64,000 bases of DNA from CAYWRZ01 sp964460845 (lineage in GTDB: Bacteria; Bacteroidota; Bacteroidia; Flavobacteriales_D; UBA2798), in contig CAYWRZ010000007.1 of assembly GCA_964460845.1 (NCBI GenBank), positions 1 to 64,000 on the forward strand, written 5' to 3'. Made by a program: the position numbers and the translations under genes. The notes under the pieces are model-generated. The model worked only from the letters and a program-made list of their open reading frames with translations. It ran no database searches and was not told the DNA's origin. Numbering within the stretch: the stretch's first letter is position 1; each line of letters begins with the position of its first letter. Of the stretch, positions 7,423-15,770 are shown piece by piece.

Positions 7423-10400
7423 ATGAGTGGACGATTCTTTTTGCGGTGTGTTTTCCTGATTAGCCTCGGCCTGTGGATGGGGAGCGCGAAAGCTCAGTTT
7501 TACAACGGCTCCCAAATGGAGTTCGGTAAAAACCGTGTGCAGTATCGTGGATTTATGTGGCAAACGCACAATTACGAGCGTTTTAAAATCTATTATTACG
7601 GAAGCGGGAAAACGCATTCTGTTTATGTGGCGCAGGCGGCACAAAAATTTCTCCAGGAAATAGAAAAGCGCTTCGATTTTTACCTCGACGATAAAATCGA
7701 ATTTATCATTTACAACTCCCAGTCTCAGTTTCGGCAAAGCAACATAGGGCTGACCGGCGAAGAGCAGTACAACATCGGTGGGGTTACGCAAATAGTGGGG
7801 TCGAAAGTATTCCTTTATTACGAAGGAGACCATCAGCAGTTTGATCAGCAGATAAAAGCGGGAATTGCCCATGTGCTGATAAGACAGATGATGTACGGTG
7901 GCAGTTGGAGAGATGTGTTCAAAAATTCCACCTTATTGTCGCTGCCCGACTGGTACCTTCAGGGCTTTATCGCTTATGTTTCGACACCCTGGAACGTGGA
8001 AACGGAAAGCTACGTTAAAGACGGAGTATTGAGCAATCGCTACAGCCGTTTTTACCGTCTTTCGGGGCTCGATGCCGGCTATGCGGGGCACGCCATTTGG
8101 AATTACGTGGCCGAGGTATATGGAGAAAATCGCATTCCGAATATTCTTTACATGACCCGAATGTCGCGTAGCATTGAGAATGGATTTCTTATCGTGCTGG
8201 GTGTTTCGCTGCGCAAAATTTCGGACGATTACATCGAATATTACCGTATGAAATTTCTCGAAGATGAGAAAATTCAGGATGCGCCCGTCACGGATCATTT
8301 TCCGATAAAGAACAAAAAAAACACGGTTTATTATCAGTATAAGCTGAGTCCCGACAACCGTTATGCGGCATTTGTGAGCAATCAGATGGGGCAGTACAAA
8401 ATCTGGTTGTACGATGTAAGCACCAAAAAGCACAAACGGCTGCTGAAAGGAGAGCATAAGCTGAACCGGCTTAACGATTACACGTATCCTGTGTTGGGCT
8501 GGCATCCCGGGGGGCGCAGCTTGAGCTATGTGCTGGAGAAAAAAGGAGAAACCTACCTCTGCATTTACGATGTCGAAACCGGAAAAACCAGTGAAAGGCC
8601 GCTTCCCCGTCTCGATAAGGTGCTCAGCTTTGATTATTCGGACGATGGAAAAACGCTTGTTTTTTCGGCCGTGGCTTTGGGGCAAACCGACCTTTACCTT
8701 TTCCGTCCGCTCGGCGGAGCCCTTGATCAGCTTACCGACGATATTTACGACGATCTGCATCCGCGCTTTGTGGACGGATCCACCGGGGTGATATTCGCCT
8801 CCAATCGTCCGACCGACACGCTTCACCGCAAGACTCCCGAGGTAAGGCCCATTTCCAACAAAAAAGATATTTTCATCATGGAGCTCAATTCGAGGTCGCG
8901 GGTGCTGAAGCGCATTACCGAGACCCCGCACGCCGACGAGCTTTATCCGGCGCAGCTTGACTCGACCAGCTACACCTTTCTGAGCGACGAGAACGGTATT
9001 TACAACCGCTACCGCGCTTCGTACGACAGCACGATTAACTTCGTCGATACGATCGTGCATTACCGTTATTTTACCCGTACCGCACCGTTGAGCAATTACA
9101 ACCGAAATGTGCTCGAATACAATGTGAATTCCAAAAAAGGCACGTATAGCTACCTGATGTTGCAGGAGGGAACGTATCGTTTTTACAAAGGCTATGTGAA
9201 AGACGATAATTATGCCTTGGGACTGATTCCTGATACGCGTTACCGTATGCAGCAACGTATGGCGGCCTTACGTGCACAACAACCTCTCAGGAAAGATTCG
9301 GTGCGGGTGCAGGCTACCCCCGTTATTTCGCCACCGTCTAGGGATACCACCCAGCGCGAAGGCATTATTGACATCAACAATTACCAGTTTAACGACGAAC
9401 GCCCGGTGTACGAAAAAGAAACTGTGGTGTTCAGCGAAGAGTCTCCGCCCAAAAAGAAACCTGGTGATACTACTCGTGTGAGTAGCACTGCGAAAAGCGA
9501 TCCCGGCTCGTTTACCGTAGCGCCTCAGGCCCTGTATAAGCTCAATTTCGCTACCGACGAGGTGGTTACTCAGCTCGACAACACCTACCTGAGTCAAACG
9601 TATCAGCGTTATACACCGGGGGCGGCGTATTTTAACCCCGGTATTAATTTCCTGTTCAAGCTGGGCATTACGGATGTGTTCGAAGATTACCGGGTGGTAG
9701 GCGGATTCCGTTTTGCCGGTAATTTCGGCAGTAACGAGTTTATGCTTTCGCTGTACGATCTTTCTAAACGCACCGACAAGCAATATTCCTTTTACCGGCA
9801 GGCTTTTAATGCCTATAACCGCGATATGGGGGTGACCAAAACCTTTATTCACGAGTTTAAAACCACCCTGCGTTATCCCTTCAGTGAAGTGCTGAGCCTG
9901 AGAGGAACGCTTTCGTACCGCAACGACAAGGTGGTGACGCTGGCTACCGATTTTCGCAACTTAGAAGTGCCCAACCGCATTTACCACATGGCCGGAAGCA
10001 AGGCCGAGCTGGTGTTCGACAATACCATTCCGCGCGGACTCAATCTTTTTAACGGTATGCGGGCCAAAGTGTGGGGCGAATATTACCGCGAATTTATTAC
10101 CGAGCAGTCTAACTTCATCGTGACCGGTTTTGACGTGCGGCATTACCAAAAAATTCACCGCGATCTGATATGGGCCAATCGTTTGGCAGGAAGTGCTTCG
10201 CTGGGATCCAAGCGTTTGGTGTATTTCCTGGGCGGGGTCGATAACTGGATTGCGCCGCGTTTTGATCCGGCAATACAGGTGGCTACCGATCAGAATTATG
10301 CGTATCAGGCATTGGCTACACCTGTAAGAGGCTTTTTACAGAATGCGCGCAACGGCAGCAACTTCATGGCCTTCAACTCGGAGCTGCGTTTCCCGATCTT

Positions 10401-10722
10401 TAAGTATTTTGCCGAGCGTCCTATCAAATCTGATTTTGTCGAAAATTTCCAGCTAATGGGCTTTTTCGATGCCGGTACTGCCTGGACAGGCTGGAATCCT
10501 TACGATGCGAGCAACTCGTTTAATACAACCGTCGTATCGAGTCCGGGGAGTCCGCTTTACATCACTCTCGAAAACCAGCGTGAACCTATTGTGTACGGCT
10601 ATGGCTGGGGCGTAAGAAGCCGGATACTCGGTTACTTTATTCGTTTTGACTGGGCCTGGGGGGTAGATGACGGAGTGCGCTACAAATCTGTCAAATACCT
10701 GTCACTTTCGCTCGATTTTTAA
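7423..10722 (+). CDS. 1099-aa envelope protein: peptidase-like domain, PD40 propeller, outer-membrane barrel
   Basis: An N-terminal signal peptide ends near residue 25 (SAKAQ). Residues about 40-280 look like a gluzincin/peptidase-MA fold, with LPDWYLQGFIAY matching the usual LPxWfxEGxAey segment. The expected HExxH is replaced by GIAHVLIRQ, so it is probably inactive. Residues about 300-520 contain TolB-like PD40 repeats (LSPDNRYAAFVSN, FDYSDDGKTLVFSA). A disordered Pro/Arg/Lys-rich linker follows. The last about 350 residues are rich in alternating aromatic strands and end LSLSLDF, a C-terminus typical of outer-membrane barrels. The family is conserved in Bacteroidota, but I know of no assigned function. 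Confidence 0.85.
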   Translation: MSGRFFLRCVFLISLGLWMGSAKAQFYNGSQMEFGKNRVQYRGFMWQTHNYERFKIYYYGSGKTHSVYVAQAAQKFLQEIEKRFDFYLDDKIEFIIYNSQSQFRQSNIGLTGEEQYNIGGVTQIVGSKVFLYYEGDHQQFDQQIKAGIAHVLIRQMMYGGSWRDVFKNSTLLSLPDWYLQGFIAYVSTPWNVETESYVKDGVLSNRYSRFYRLSGLDAGYAGHAIWNYVAEVYGENRIPNILYMTRMSRSIENGFLIVLGVSLRKISDDYIEYYRMKFLEDEKIQDAPVTDHFPIKNKKNTVYYQYKLSPDNRYAAFVSNQMGQYKIWLYDVSTKKHKRLLKGEHKLNRLNDYTYPVLGWHPGGRSLSYVLEKKGETYLCIYDVETGKTSERPLPRLDKVLSFDYSDDGKTLVFSAVALGQTDLYLFRPLGGALDQLTDDIYDDLHPRFVDGSTGVIFASNRPTDTLHRKTPEVRPISNKKDIFIMELNSRSRVLKRITETPHADELYPAQLDSTSYTFLSDENGIYNRYRASYDSTINFVDTIVHYRYFTRTAPLSNYNRNVLEYNVNSKKGTYSYLMLQEGTYRFYKGYVKDDNYALGLIPDTRYRMQQRMAALRAQQPLRKDSVRVQATPVISPPSRDTTQREGIIDINNYQFNDERPVYEKETVVFSEESPPKKKPGDTTRVSSTAKSDPGSFTVAPQALYKLNFATDEVVTQLDNTYLSQTYQRYTPGAAYFNPGINFLFKLGITDVFEDYRVVGGFRFAGNFGSNEFMLSLYDLSKRTDKQYSFYRQAFNAYNRDMGVTKTFIHEFKTTLRYPFSEVLSLRGTLSYRNDKVVTLATDFRNLEVPNRIYHMAGSKAELVFDNTIPRGLNLFNGMRAKVWGEYYREFITEQSNFIVTGFDVRHYQKIHRDLIWANRLAGSASLGSKRLVYFLGGVDNWIAPRFDPAIQVATDQNYAYQALATPVRGFLQNARNGSNFMAFNSELRFPIFKYFAERPIKSDFVENFQLMGFFDAGTAWTGWNPYDASNSFNTTVVSSPGSPLYITLENQREPIVYGYGWGVRSRILGYFIRFDWAWGVDDGVRYKSVKYLSLSLDF

Positions 10723-10752
10723 GTCCGGTTTTTCGGAATAAACACCTGAACA

Positions 10753-11946
10753 GTGATTTCTCCCACCTCTATACAGCAATTAGCCCGCCGTTTTTTCCCC
10801 GAAGTGCAAGCGATACGGCGTCACCTGCATGCCCATCCCGAGCTTTCTTTCGAAGAGCATCATACCGCGTCTTATATTTCAACGCAGCTTACGCAGCATG
10901 GTATTTCGCATCGTGGTGAAATAGCCGGAACGGGTATCGTGGCAGAGATAGAAGGGCGTAACCCTTCGAGTCGATTGATTGCACTGCGTGCCGATATGGA
11001 TGCGCTGCCTATTCTCGAAAAAAACAGTGTGGAATACCGTTCGCGTAACCCGGGCATTATGCACGCCTGCGGTCACGATGCGCATACGGCTTGTGCGTTG
11101 GGAGCGGCCTTTATTTTACAGCAAACGAAAGCACAGTGGGAAGGAACCGTGCGACTTATTTTCCAACCGGGCGAAGAAAAATTACCCGGAGGTGCTTCGC
11201 TGATGATTGAAGAAGGTGTGCTACGTGATCCCACACCTGCACATATTCTCGGGCAGCATGTGTTTCCGGAGCTGGAAAGCGGAAAAGTGGGCTTCAGAAG
11301 TGGAATGTACATGGCATCGACCGACGAGCTGTACCTTACCGTAAAAGGGAAAGGCGGACATGCAGCCTTACCGGCGCAATATAATAACCCGTTGCTTATC
11401 GCTTCGGCTATCGTATTGCGTTTGCAGCAACTGTTTATGGACCCGCAGCAGCGTGAAATACCCGAAGACGTTCCGACCGTGCTGGCTTTTGGGAAAATTG
11501 AAGGCCGGGGTGCCACGAATGTGATTCCTTCAGAAGTGTATTTAGAAGGCACATTTCGTACTATGCACGAAGACTGGCGTAAAGAAGCGCATGCACGTAT
11601 TGCCCGTATAGCGCAGGAAACAGCGGCCTTGTACGGTGGCGAAGCGGTATTGCGTGTCGAAAAAGGATATCCTTTTCTGGTTAACGACCCGCAGGTTACC
11701 GCAGTCATGCGGGCGGCAGCCGAAACCTACCTTGGTCCCGAAAACGTGGTCGATCTTGAGCTACGAATGACGGCCGAAGATTTTGCCTGGTACTCGCAGG
11801 TAATACCAGCTTGCTTTTACCGTTTGGGAACCGGTAACAAGGCCAAAGGCATCGTTTCGCCCGTGCATACCGCTACGTTCGATATAGATGAGCAGTCGCT
11901 CGAAACGGGCATGGGGCTTATGGCCTGGCTGGCGATCAAGCAATAA
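10753..11946 (+). CDS. M20 family amidohydrolase (N-acyl-amino-acid deacylase type)
   Basis: A 397-aa zinc-dependent hydrolase that removes acyl groups from N-acyl amino acids or related substrates. The binuclear metal ligands are visible: HACGHDAH (Cys106, His108), QPGEEK (Glu141/142), GQHVF (His169) and a late His in SPVHTATFD. The lid dimerisation domain begins around residue 180 (VKGKGGHAALP). The start is GTG 10753, since no in-frame ATG precedes the conserved N-terminal RRHLHAHPELS. It begins 30 nt after the 1099-aa gene and is probably in the same transcript. Its natural substrate is not predictable. Confidence 0.92.
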   Translation: MISPTSIQQLARRFFPEVQAIRRHLHAHPELSFEEHHTASYISTQLTQHGISHRGEIAGTGIVAEIEGRNPSSRLIALRADMDALPILEKNSVEYRSRNPGIMHACGHDAHTACALGAAFILQQTKAQWEGTVRLIFQPGEEKLPGGASLMIEEGVLRDPTPAHILGQHVFPELESGKVGFRSGMYMASTDELYLTVKGKGGHAALPAQYNNPLLIASAIVLRLQQLFMDPQQREIPEDVPTVLAFGKIEGRGATNVIPSEVYLEGTFRTMHEDWRKEAHARIARIAQETAALYGGEAVLRVEKGYPFLVNDPQVTAVMRAAAETYLGPENVVDLELRMTAEDFAWYSQVIPACFYRLGTGNKAKGIVSPVHTATFDIDEQSLETGMGLMAWLAIKQ

Positions 11947-11974
11947 TCGGATTTCCTTCTTCTGTTTTCTACCT

Positions 11975-13282
11975 TTATTTCTTCCGGAAAAAAATACGAA
12001 TGGGTACGCCTTCGAAATCGAAATGCTCGCGTAGCTTATTTTCGATAAAACGACGGTAGGGTTCCTTCACGTATTGCGGCAAGTTGCAGAAAAAGGCAAA
12101 ACAGGGGTAGTGCATCGGCAATTGGGTCACGTATTTCACCTTAATGTACTTGCCCTTATTAGAAGGAGGGGGTGTTTGCTCAATAATAGGAAGCATCAGG
12201 TCGTTGAGCTTCGAGGTCGAAATTTTCTTCGTGCGGTTTTCGTGCACCCGCATGGCTTCTTCGATGGCTTTGTGCAAACGTTGCTTCGTGATGGCCGAGG
12301 TAAAAAGGATGGGCACATCATTGAAGGGAGCCAGCATTTCGCGTAGCTTTTCCTCGTATTGCTTGAGGGTATGCGTGTCTTTCGCAATAAGATCCCATTT
12401 GTTGACCAGCACTACCACGCCTTTTTTGTTTTTCTCGATCACGTAGTAAATGTGCAGATCCTGTTTTTGCAGTCCTTCGGTAGCATCGATCATAAACAGG
12501 CACACGTCCGAATTTTCGATGGTACGGATAGAGCGCAATACCGAATAAAATTCGATGTCTTCCTGCACCTTGGCTTTTTTGCGGATACCGGCCGTATCGA
12601 TCAGCATAAAGTTGAAGCCGAAAGCATTGTAATGCGTATGTACCGAATCGCGTGTGGTGCCCGAGATAGGGGTAACGATATGACGTTCTTCGCCCATTAG
12701 CGCATTGAGCAGCGAAGATTTGCCCACGTTGGGTTTACCTACGATAGCGATACGTGGAATTGGGGAAACTTCTTCTTCTTCGGTCGGGTCGCCGAAACCG
12801 GCGGTGACGAGGTCGAGAATATCGCCGGTACCGGAGCCGTTGATGGCCGATACGTGGTGTACCTCTCCTAACCCGAGCGCATAAAATTCGGCGGCGTAAA
12901 GTTGGCGTTCGCCCGTATCTACTTTGTTGGCCAGCAGATAGACCGGTTTTTTGTTGCGGCGCAGCAGGTGGGCTACTTCCTTATCCATGTCGGTTACACC
13001 GCTCATGGCATCGACCATAAACAGAATCACGTTGGCCTCGTCGATAGCCAGCGCTACTTGCTTGCGTATTTCTTCTTCAAAAATATCGTCGGAACCGTGG
13101 ATATAGCCTCCGGTATCGATGACCGAAAACTCGTGTCCGTTCCACGACGATTTGCCGTAGTGCCGATCGCGGGTTACGCCTTCGGTAGGATCGACAATGG
13201 CGTCGCGGCTTTCGGTAAGCCGGTTAAACAGGGTGGACTTCCCGACATTGGGTCGTCCGACAATAGCTACAATGTTTCCCAT
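11975..13282 (-). CDS. der: Ribosome-associated GTPase Der (EngA)
   Basis: Der is an essential GTPase for 50S subunit maturation, unique in having two consecutive G domains. Both are clear in the 435-aa product: GRPNVGKST with DTGGY and NKVD in the first half, GKPNVGKSS with DTAGI and NKWD in the second. A KH-like C-terminal domain (about 350-435) follows and ends RIFFRKK. It begins 16 nt after the era stop, so the two ribosome-assembly GTPases form an operon era-der. Confidence 0.97.
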   Translation of the reverse strand: MGNIVAIVGRPNVGKSTLFNRLTESRDAIVDPTEGVTRDRHYGKSSWNGHEFSVIDTGGYIHGSDDIFEEEIRKQVALAIDEANVILFMVDAMSGVTDMDKEVAHLLRRNKKPVYLLANKVDTGERQLYAAEFYALGLGEVHHVSAINGSGTGDILDLVTAGFGDPTEEEEVSPIPRIAIVGKPNVGKSSLLNALMGEERHIVTPISGTTRDSVHTHYNAFGFNFMLIDTAGIRKKAKVQEDIEFYSVLRSIRTIENSDVCLFMIDATEGLQKQDLHIYYVIEKNKKGVVVLVNKWDLIAKDTHTLKQYEEKLREMLAPFNDVPILFTSAITKQRLHKAIEEAMRVHENRTKKISTSKLNDLMLPIIEQTPPPSNKGKYIKVKYVTQLPMHYPCFAFFCNLPQYVKEPYRRFIENKLREHFDFEGVPIRIFFRKK

Positions 13283-13298
13283 AGGGATTAGAGGGTGT

Positions 13299-14183
13299 TC
13301 AGTGATTAAAATATCCGAAATTTTTCAGCATGCGATCGTTGTTGCGCCAGTCTTTCTCAACTTTTACAAACATTTCGAGGAACACTTTTTTGCCGAGCAT
13401 TTCTTCGATGTCTTTGCGTGCGGCGATGCCCACGCTTTTTAGTTTTTGGCCTTTATGACCGATAAGGATGCCTTTTTGCGTGTCGCGCGCTACGTAGATA
13501 AGCACCGAAATCCGCACCAGGTTTTCTTCTTCTTTAAAGCTTTCGACCACCACTTCGCAGGAGTATGGAATTTCTTTATCGTAGCGGGTCAGAATTTTTT
13601 CGCGGATAATTTCCGACACGAAAAAGCGCATGGGCTTGTCGGTGTACTCGTCTTTCGGAAAGTAGGGCGGACTTTCGGGAAGCAGTTCGATGATTTTCTC
13701 CAGCAGCACATCGAGGTTGTACTGGTGTAGGGCCGAGATACCGGCTACCAGTCCGTTGGGGATTTTTTCCTTCCAGTAATCGAGGCGTTCGGTGACGCGT
13801 TCGGGGGTGGCGAGATCGACCTTATTGACCAGCACGAACACAGGTACTTTTTGTGCATTCAGCTTTTCGATAAGTTCGGGCACCTGCGGATTTTCTTCAA
13901 AAATATCGGTGACAAACAAGAAAATATCGGCATCTTTCAGGGCCGTGTGTACGAAGCCCATCATCGTTTCCTGCATCTTATAGGAAGGGCGGAGCATACC
14001 GGGTGTATCGGAATAGACGATCTGGAAATCGTCGCCACTGACGATTCCCATGATGCGGTGGCGGGTGGTTTGGGCTTTGGAGGTGATGATAGACACCTTT
14101 TCGCCCACCAGTGAGTTCATCAGCGTGGACTTGCCTACGTTGGGACTTCCGATGATGTTGACGAACCCTGCTTTGTGTGACAT
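13299..14183 (-). CDS. era: GTPase Era
   Basis: Era binds 16S rRNA near its 3' end and assists 30S assembly. The 294-aa product has GSPNVGKSTL (G1), DTPGM (G3) and NKVDL (G4), and a KH domain containing GHKGQKLKSVGIAARKDIE. The open frame extends upstream through the initiator tRNA, but the ATG at 14183 (MSHKAGFVNIIG) is the real start: it lies next to a promoter box and matches family length. It is the first gene of an era-der operon, divergent from tRNA-fMet. Confidence 0.96.
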   Translation of the reverse strand: MSHKAGFVNIIGSPNVGKSTLMNSLVGEKVSIITSKAQTTRHRIMGIVSGDDFQIVYSDTPGMLRPSYKMQETMMGFVHTALKDADIFLFVTDIFEENPQVPELIEKLNAQKVPVFVLVNKVDLATPERVTERLDYWKEKIPNGLVAGISALHQYNLDVLLEKIIELLPESPPYFPKDEYTDKPMRFFVSEIIREKILTRYDKEIPYSCEVVVESFKEEENLVRISVLIYVARDTQKGILIGHKGQKLKSVGIAARKDIEEMLGKKVFLEMFVKVEKDWRNNDRMLKNFGYFNH

Positions 14184-14194
14184 TGAATAATTTT

Positions 14195-14226
14195 TTTGCA
14201 AAGGTATGAAACTATGCCTATATTTG
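14195..14226 (+). promoter_or_regulatory. Promoter of initiator tRNA (TTTG-N20-TATATTTG)
   Basis: TTTG at 14195-14198 and TATATTTG at 14219-14226 are 20 nt apart. This is one of the best full -33/-7 matches in the window, and it sits 11 nt before the tRNA. Confidence 0.7.
14199..14206 (-). promoter_or_regulatory. -7 box TACCTTTG for era-der
   Basis: A perfect minus-strand TAnnTTTG ends 15 nt before the era ATG and overlaps the spacer of the divergent tRNA-fMet promoter. The leader would be only about ten nucleotides. Confidence 0.5.
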
Positions 14227-14237
14227 CAGTCTAATAG

Positions 14238-14310
14238 TGCGGGGTGGAGCAGTTGGTAGCTCGTCGGGCTCATAACCCGAAGGCCACAGGTTCGAGTCCT
14301 GTCCCCGCTA
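14238..14310 (+). tRNA. Initiator tRNA-fMet (anticodon CAT)
   Basis: The sequence closely follows bacterial initiator tRNA. The first acceptor position is unpaired (T1 opposite T72) while GCGGGG pairs with CCCCGC. The anticodon stem TCGGG/CCCGA carries the three consecutive G:C pairs that mark initiators, and the loop is CTCATAA. CCA is not encoded. It has its own promoter and terminator. Confidence 0.96.
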
Positions 14311-14320
14311 CCTAAGGAGA

Positions 14321-14345
14321 AAACCCTGCTTAACGCGGGGTTTTT
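14321..14345 (+). terminator. Terminator after tRNA-fMet
   Basis: A nine-base-pair stem AAACCCTGC/GCGGGGTTT (one G-U) with a 5-nt loop runs into a T tract. Confidence 0.85.
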
Positions 14346-14365
14346 CGCTTTATTGGGCATATTTT

Positions 14366-14437
14366 GGCTCCGTAGTTTAATGGATAGAACGAAAGTTTCC
14401 GGAACTTTTGGTGGGGGTTCGATTCCCTCCGGGGCTA
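14366..14437 (+). tRNA. tRNA-Arg (anticodon CCG)
   Basis: The acceptor GGCTCCG pairs with CGGGGCT. The anticodon stem AAAGT/ACTTT closes a loop with CCG, reading the CGG codon. The T stem GGGGG/TCCCT (one G-U) has loop TTCGATT. CCA is not encoded. The gene lies 20 nt after the fMet terminator and is the last core feature before an AT-richer accessory stretch. Confidence 0.93.
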
Positions 14438-14446
14438 CATAGACAG

Positions 14447-14487
14447 AGCGAAGAAAGCGCGCGCAGCGTGAGGTTCTTCGCTTTTTT
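14447..14487 (+). terminator. Terminator after tRNA-Arg
   Basis: AGCGAAGAA and TTCTTCGCT form a nine-base-pair stem with an 18-nt GC-rich loop, followed by a T run at 14482-14487. Confidence 0.8.
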
Positions 14488-14673
14488 GTTTTTTACACAT
14501 TGCTTCCCGTTTTATTCTTTGCGCACCGATAGCTGGTTTTTGTGGGTTATTAAGGAGTGAATCCGCTGTATTTTGGGGAGTAAAACGGGTTTATTCTTCT
14601 GAAGGTTTTTTATCTTGTGGCAAACCAGTAGTTTTTAGTTTTATTTGGACACAAGCGATTTATATACCGTAAG

Positions 14674-15309
14674 ATGACAGATCCGAAAGGCTGGAAAATT
14701 GACACATCAATTCTAATTGATTATAAAAAGAGCGGTTGGACAGACGACTATTTCTTAGAAACTGCTGATAGAAAATATGGCATTTACATATACAATATTG
14801 AAGAGTCGAGAATGTTGTCTTATGCCGGATGTATTGCTATTTATGAGGATAAGGGGAATTCGAAGCCGTTAATAAACTCATCAAAGAATTGGATTTGGTA
14901 TGACCACGAAAAAACCTTTGATTATGCACCACTTTCAGACTGTTTAATTTTTAGAAAACCCGCGTATAAAGAAAACTCAAATCGACCTGACTTTCCATTT
15001 TTACTAATTAAGCCGAAAGAGGGAATCTTTGGATTTATAGAATGGGATGCCACATCAATTTATTTTGGATTTAATGAATTAAGCATACACAAGCTGAAAA
15101 TAAAGGAAATTCACCCGAAAGAGATTGAACTTTTAAAGAGGCCAAAACGAACCAATGAGATTATTGACTTAACAACCATAGATTGGTTCGACATTAAATA
15201 TTTTGATAAAGGCATAGAGATATATCACGGAGAAAAAAACACAAAGCATAATACCAATTTGCCAGCATCGCGACAGACATGGTGGCAGAAAATTTTTCGT
15301 TCTGAATAA
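14674..15309 (+). CDS. Orphan hypothetical protein, AT-rich gene
   Basis: A 211-aa protein without a signal peptide or membrane helix, rich in Lys, Ile, Asp and aromatic residues. I do not recognise a family. Its coding sequence is clearly richer in A/T than the genes on either side of the accessory stretch, with many AAA and ATT codons, which suggests acquisition by transfer. It begins about 190 nt after the tRNA-Arg terminator. A size and composition like this are seen in many immunity-type or phage-derived proteins, but nothing here shows that role. Confidence 0.6.
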   Translation: MTDPKGWKIDTSILIDYKKSGWTDDYFLETADRKYGIYIYNIEESRMLSYAGCIAIYEDKGNSKPLINSSKNWIWYDHEKTFDYAPLSDCLIFRKPAYKENSNRPDFPFLLIKPKEGIFGFIEWDATSIYFGFNELSIHKLKIKEIHPKEIELLKRPKRTNEIIDLTTIDWFDIKYFDKGIEIYHGEKNTKHNTNLPASRQTWWQKIFRSE

Positions 15310-15770
15310 ACACTAGTGATAGTTGACAGTGAGTTGCCTCGAAATCGTCACCATTCCGCTATAAAGCATTATAGCCAGCTTACGATTACTATCGTATGGA
15401 AAAGGTGGAGCTTGTGGGAGAGTCGGATACTCACGTGAAAACGAAATTTGCCGAAAATTATCAGACAGTTATCCGACAACAGGCGAAGAAACCCAGGATT
15501 TCTAATACAAGCAATTTTAAATACCGAATTTCCCTTGAAAACCGCAACCAGTTAGAGTCGGAGAGTGGTATTAATCTATAGACTCGGGGTTTTTTGAGGG
15601 AAGTGGAAGTACTAGGATTGGATGTCGATACGCTGAATAAACTGAAAACGGAGCTATAGACCCTATAAAAGTAATTGTGTCCGAAGTGGAATGTATTTGA
15701 AAAATGGATATTTTGTCGGGTGTAAATAACCCCGAAACAGGATGAGCAAGATGCATAATTCACTCCGCTT
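15310..15770. other. 461-bp stretch without an intact gene
   Basis: It holds one interrupted frame (15396-15659, listed separately) and, before the helicase, a short run of start codons at 15742 and 15751 in a frame that ends at 15774. No tRNA, terminator or strong promoter is visible. A near-consensus TGTATTTG lies at 15692-15699. Confidence 0.5.
15396..15659 (+). pseudogene. Short ORF interrupted by an in-frame TAG (possible gene remnant)
   Basis: From the ATG at 15396 the frame runs 61 codons to TAG at 15579-15581. The same frame then stays open for another 25 codons and ends at 15659 with a protein-like segment (LGLDVDTLNKLKTEL). The polar, charged composition on both sides looks coding. 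It may be one gene broken by a nonsense mutation or the remnant of a larger lost gene. I cannot identify the family, and a chance open frame is not excluded. Confidence 0.35.

Noticed and set aside
7933..9255. 440-codon antisense frame inside the 1099-aa gene
   Set aside because: The sense frame has a signal peptide, propeller repeats and a barrel end. The antisense product has no recognisable domain.
14366..14437. tRNA-Arg as an attachment site of an integrated element
   Set aside because: No integrase gene and no duplicate of the tRNA 3' end were found within the window, so I do not call an att site.
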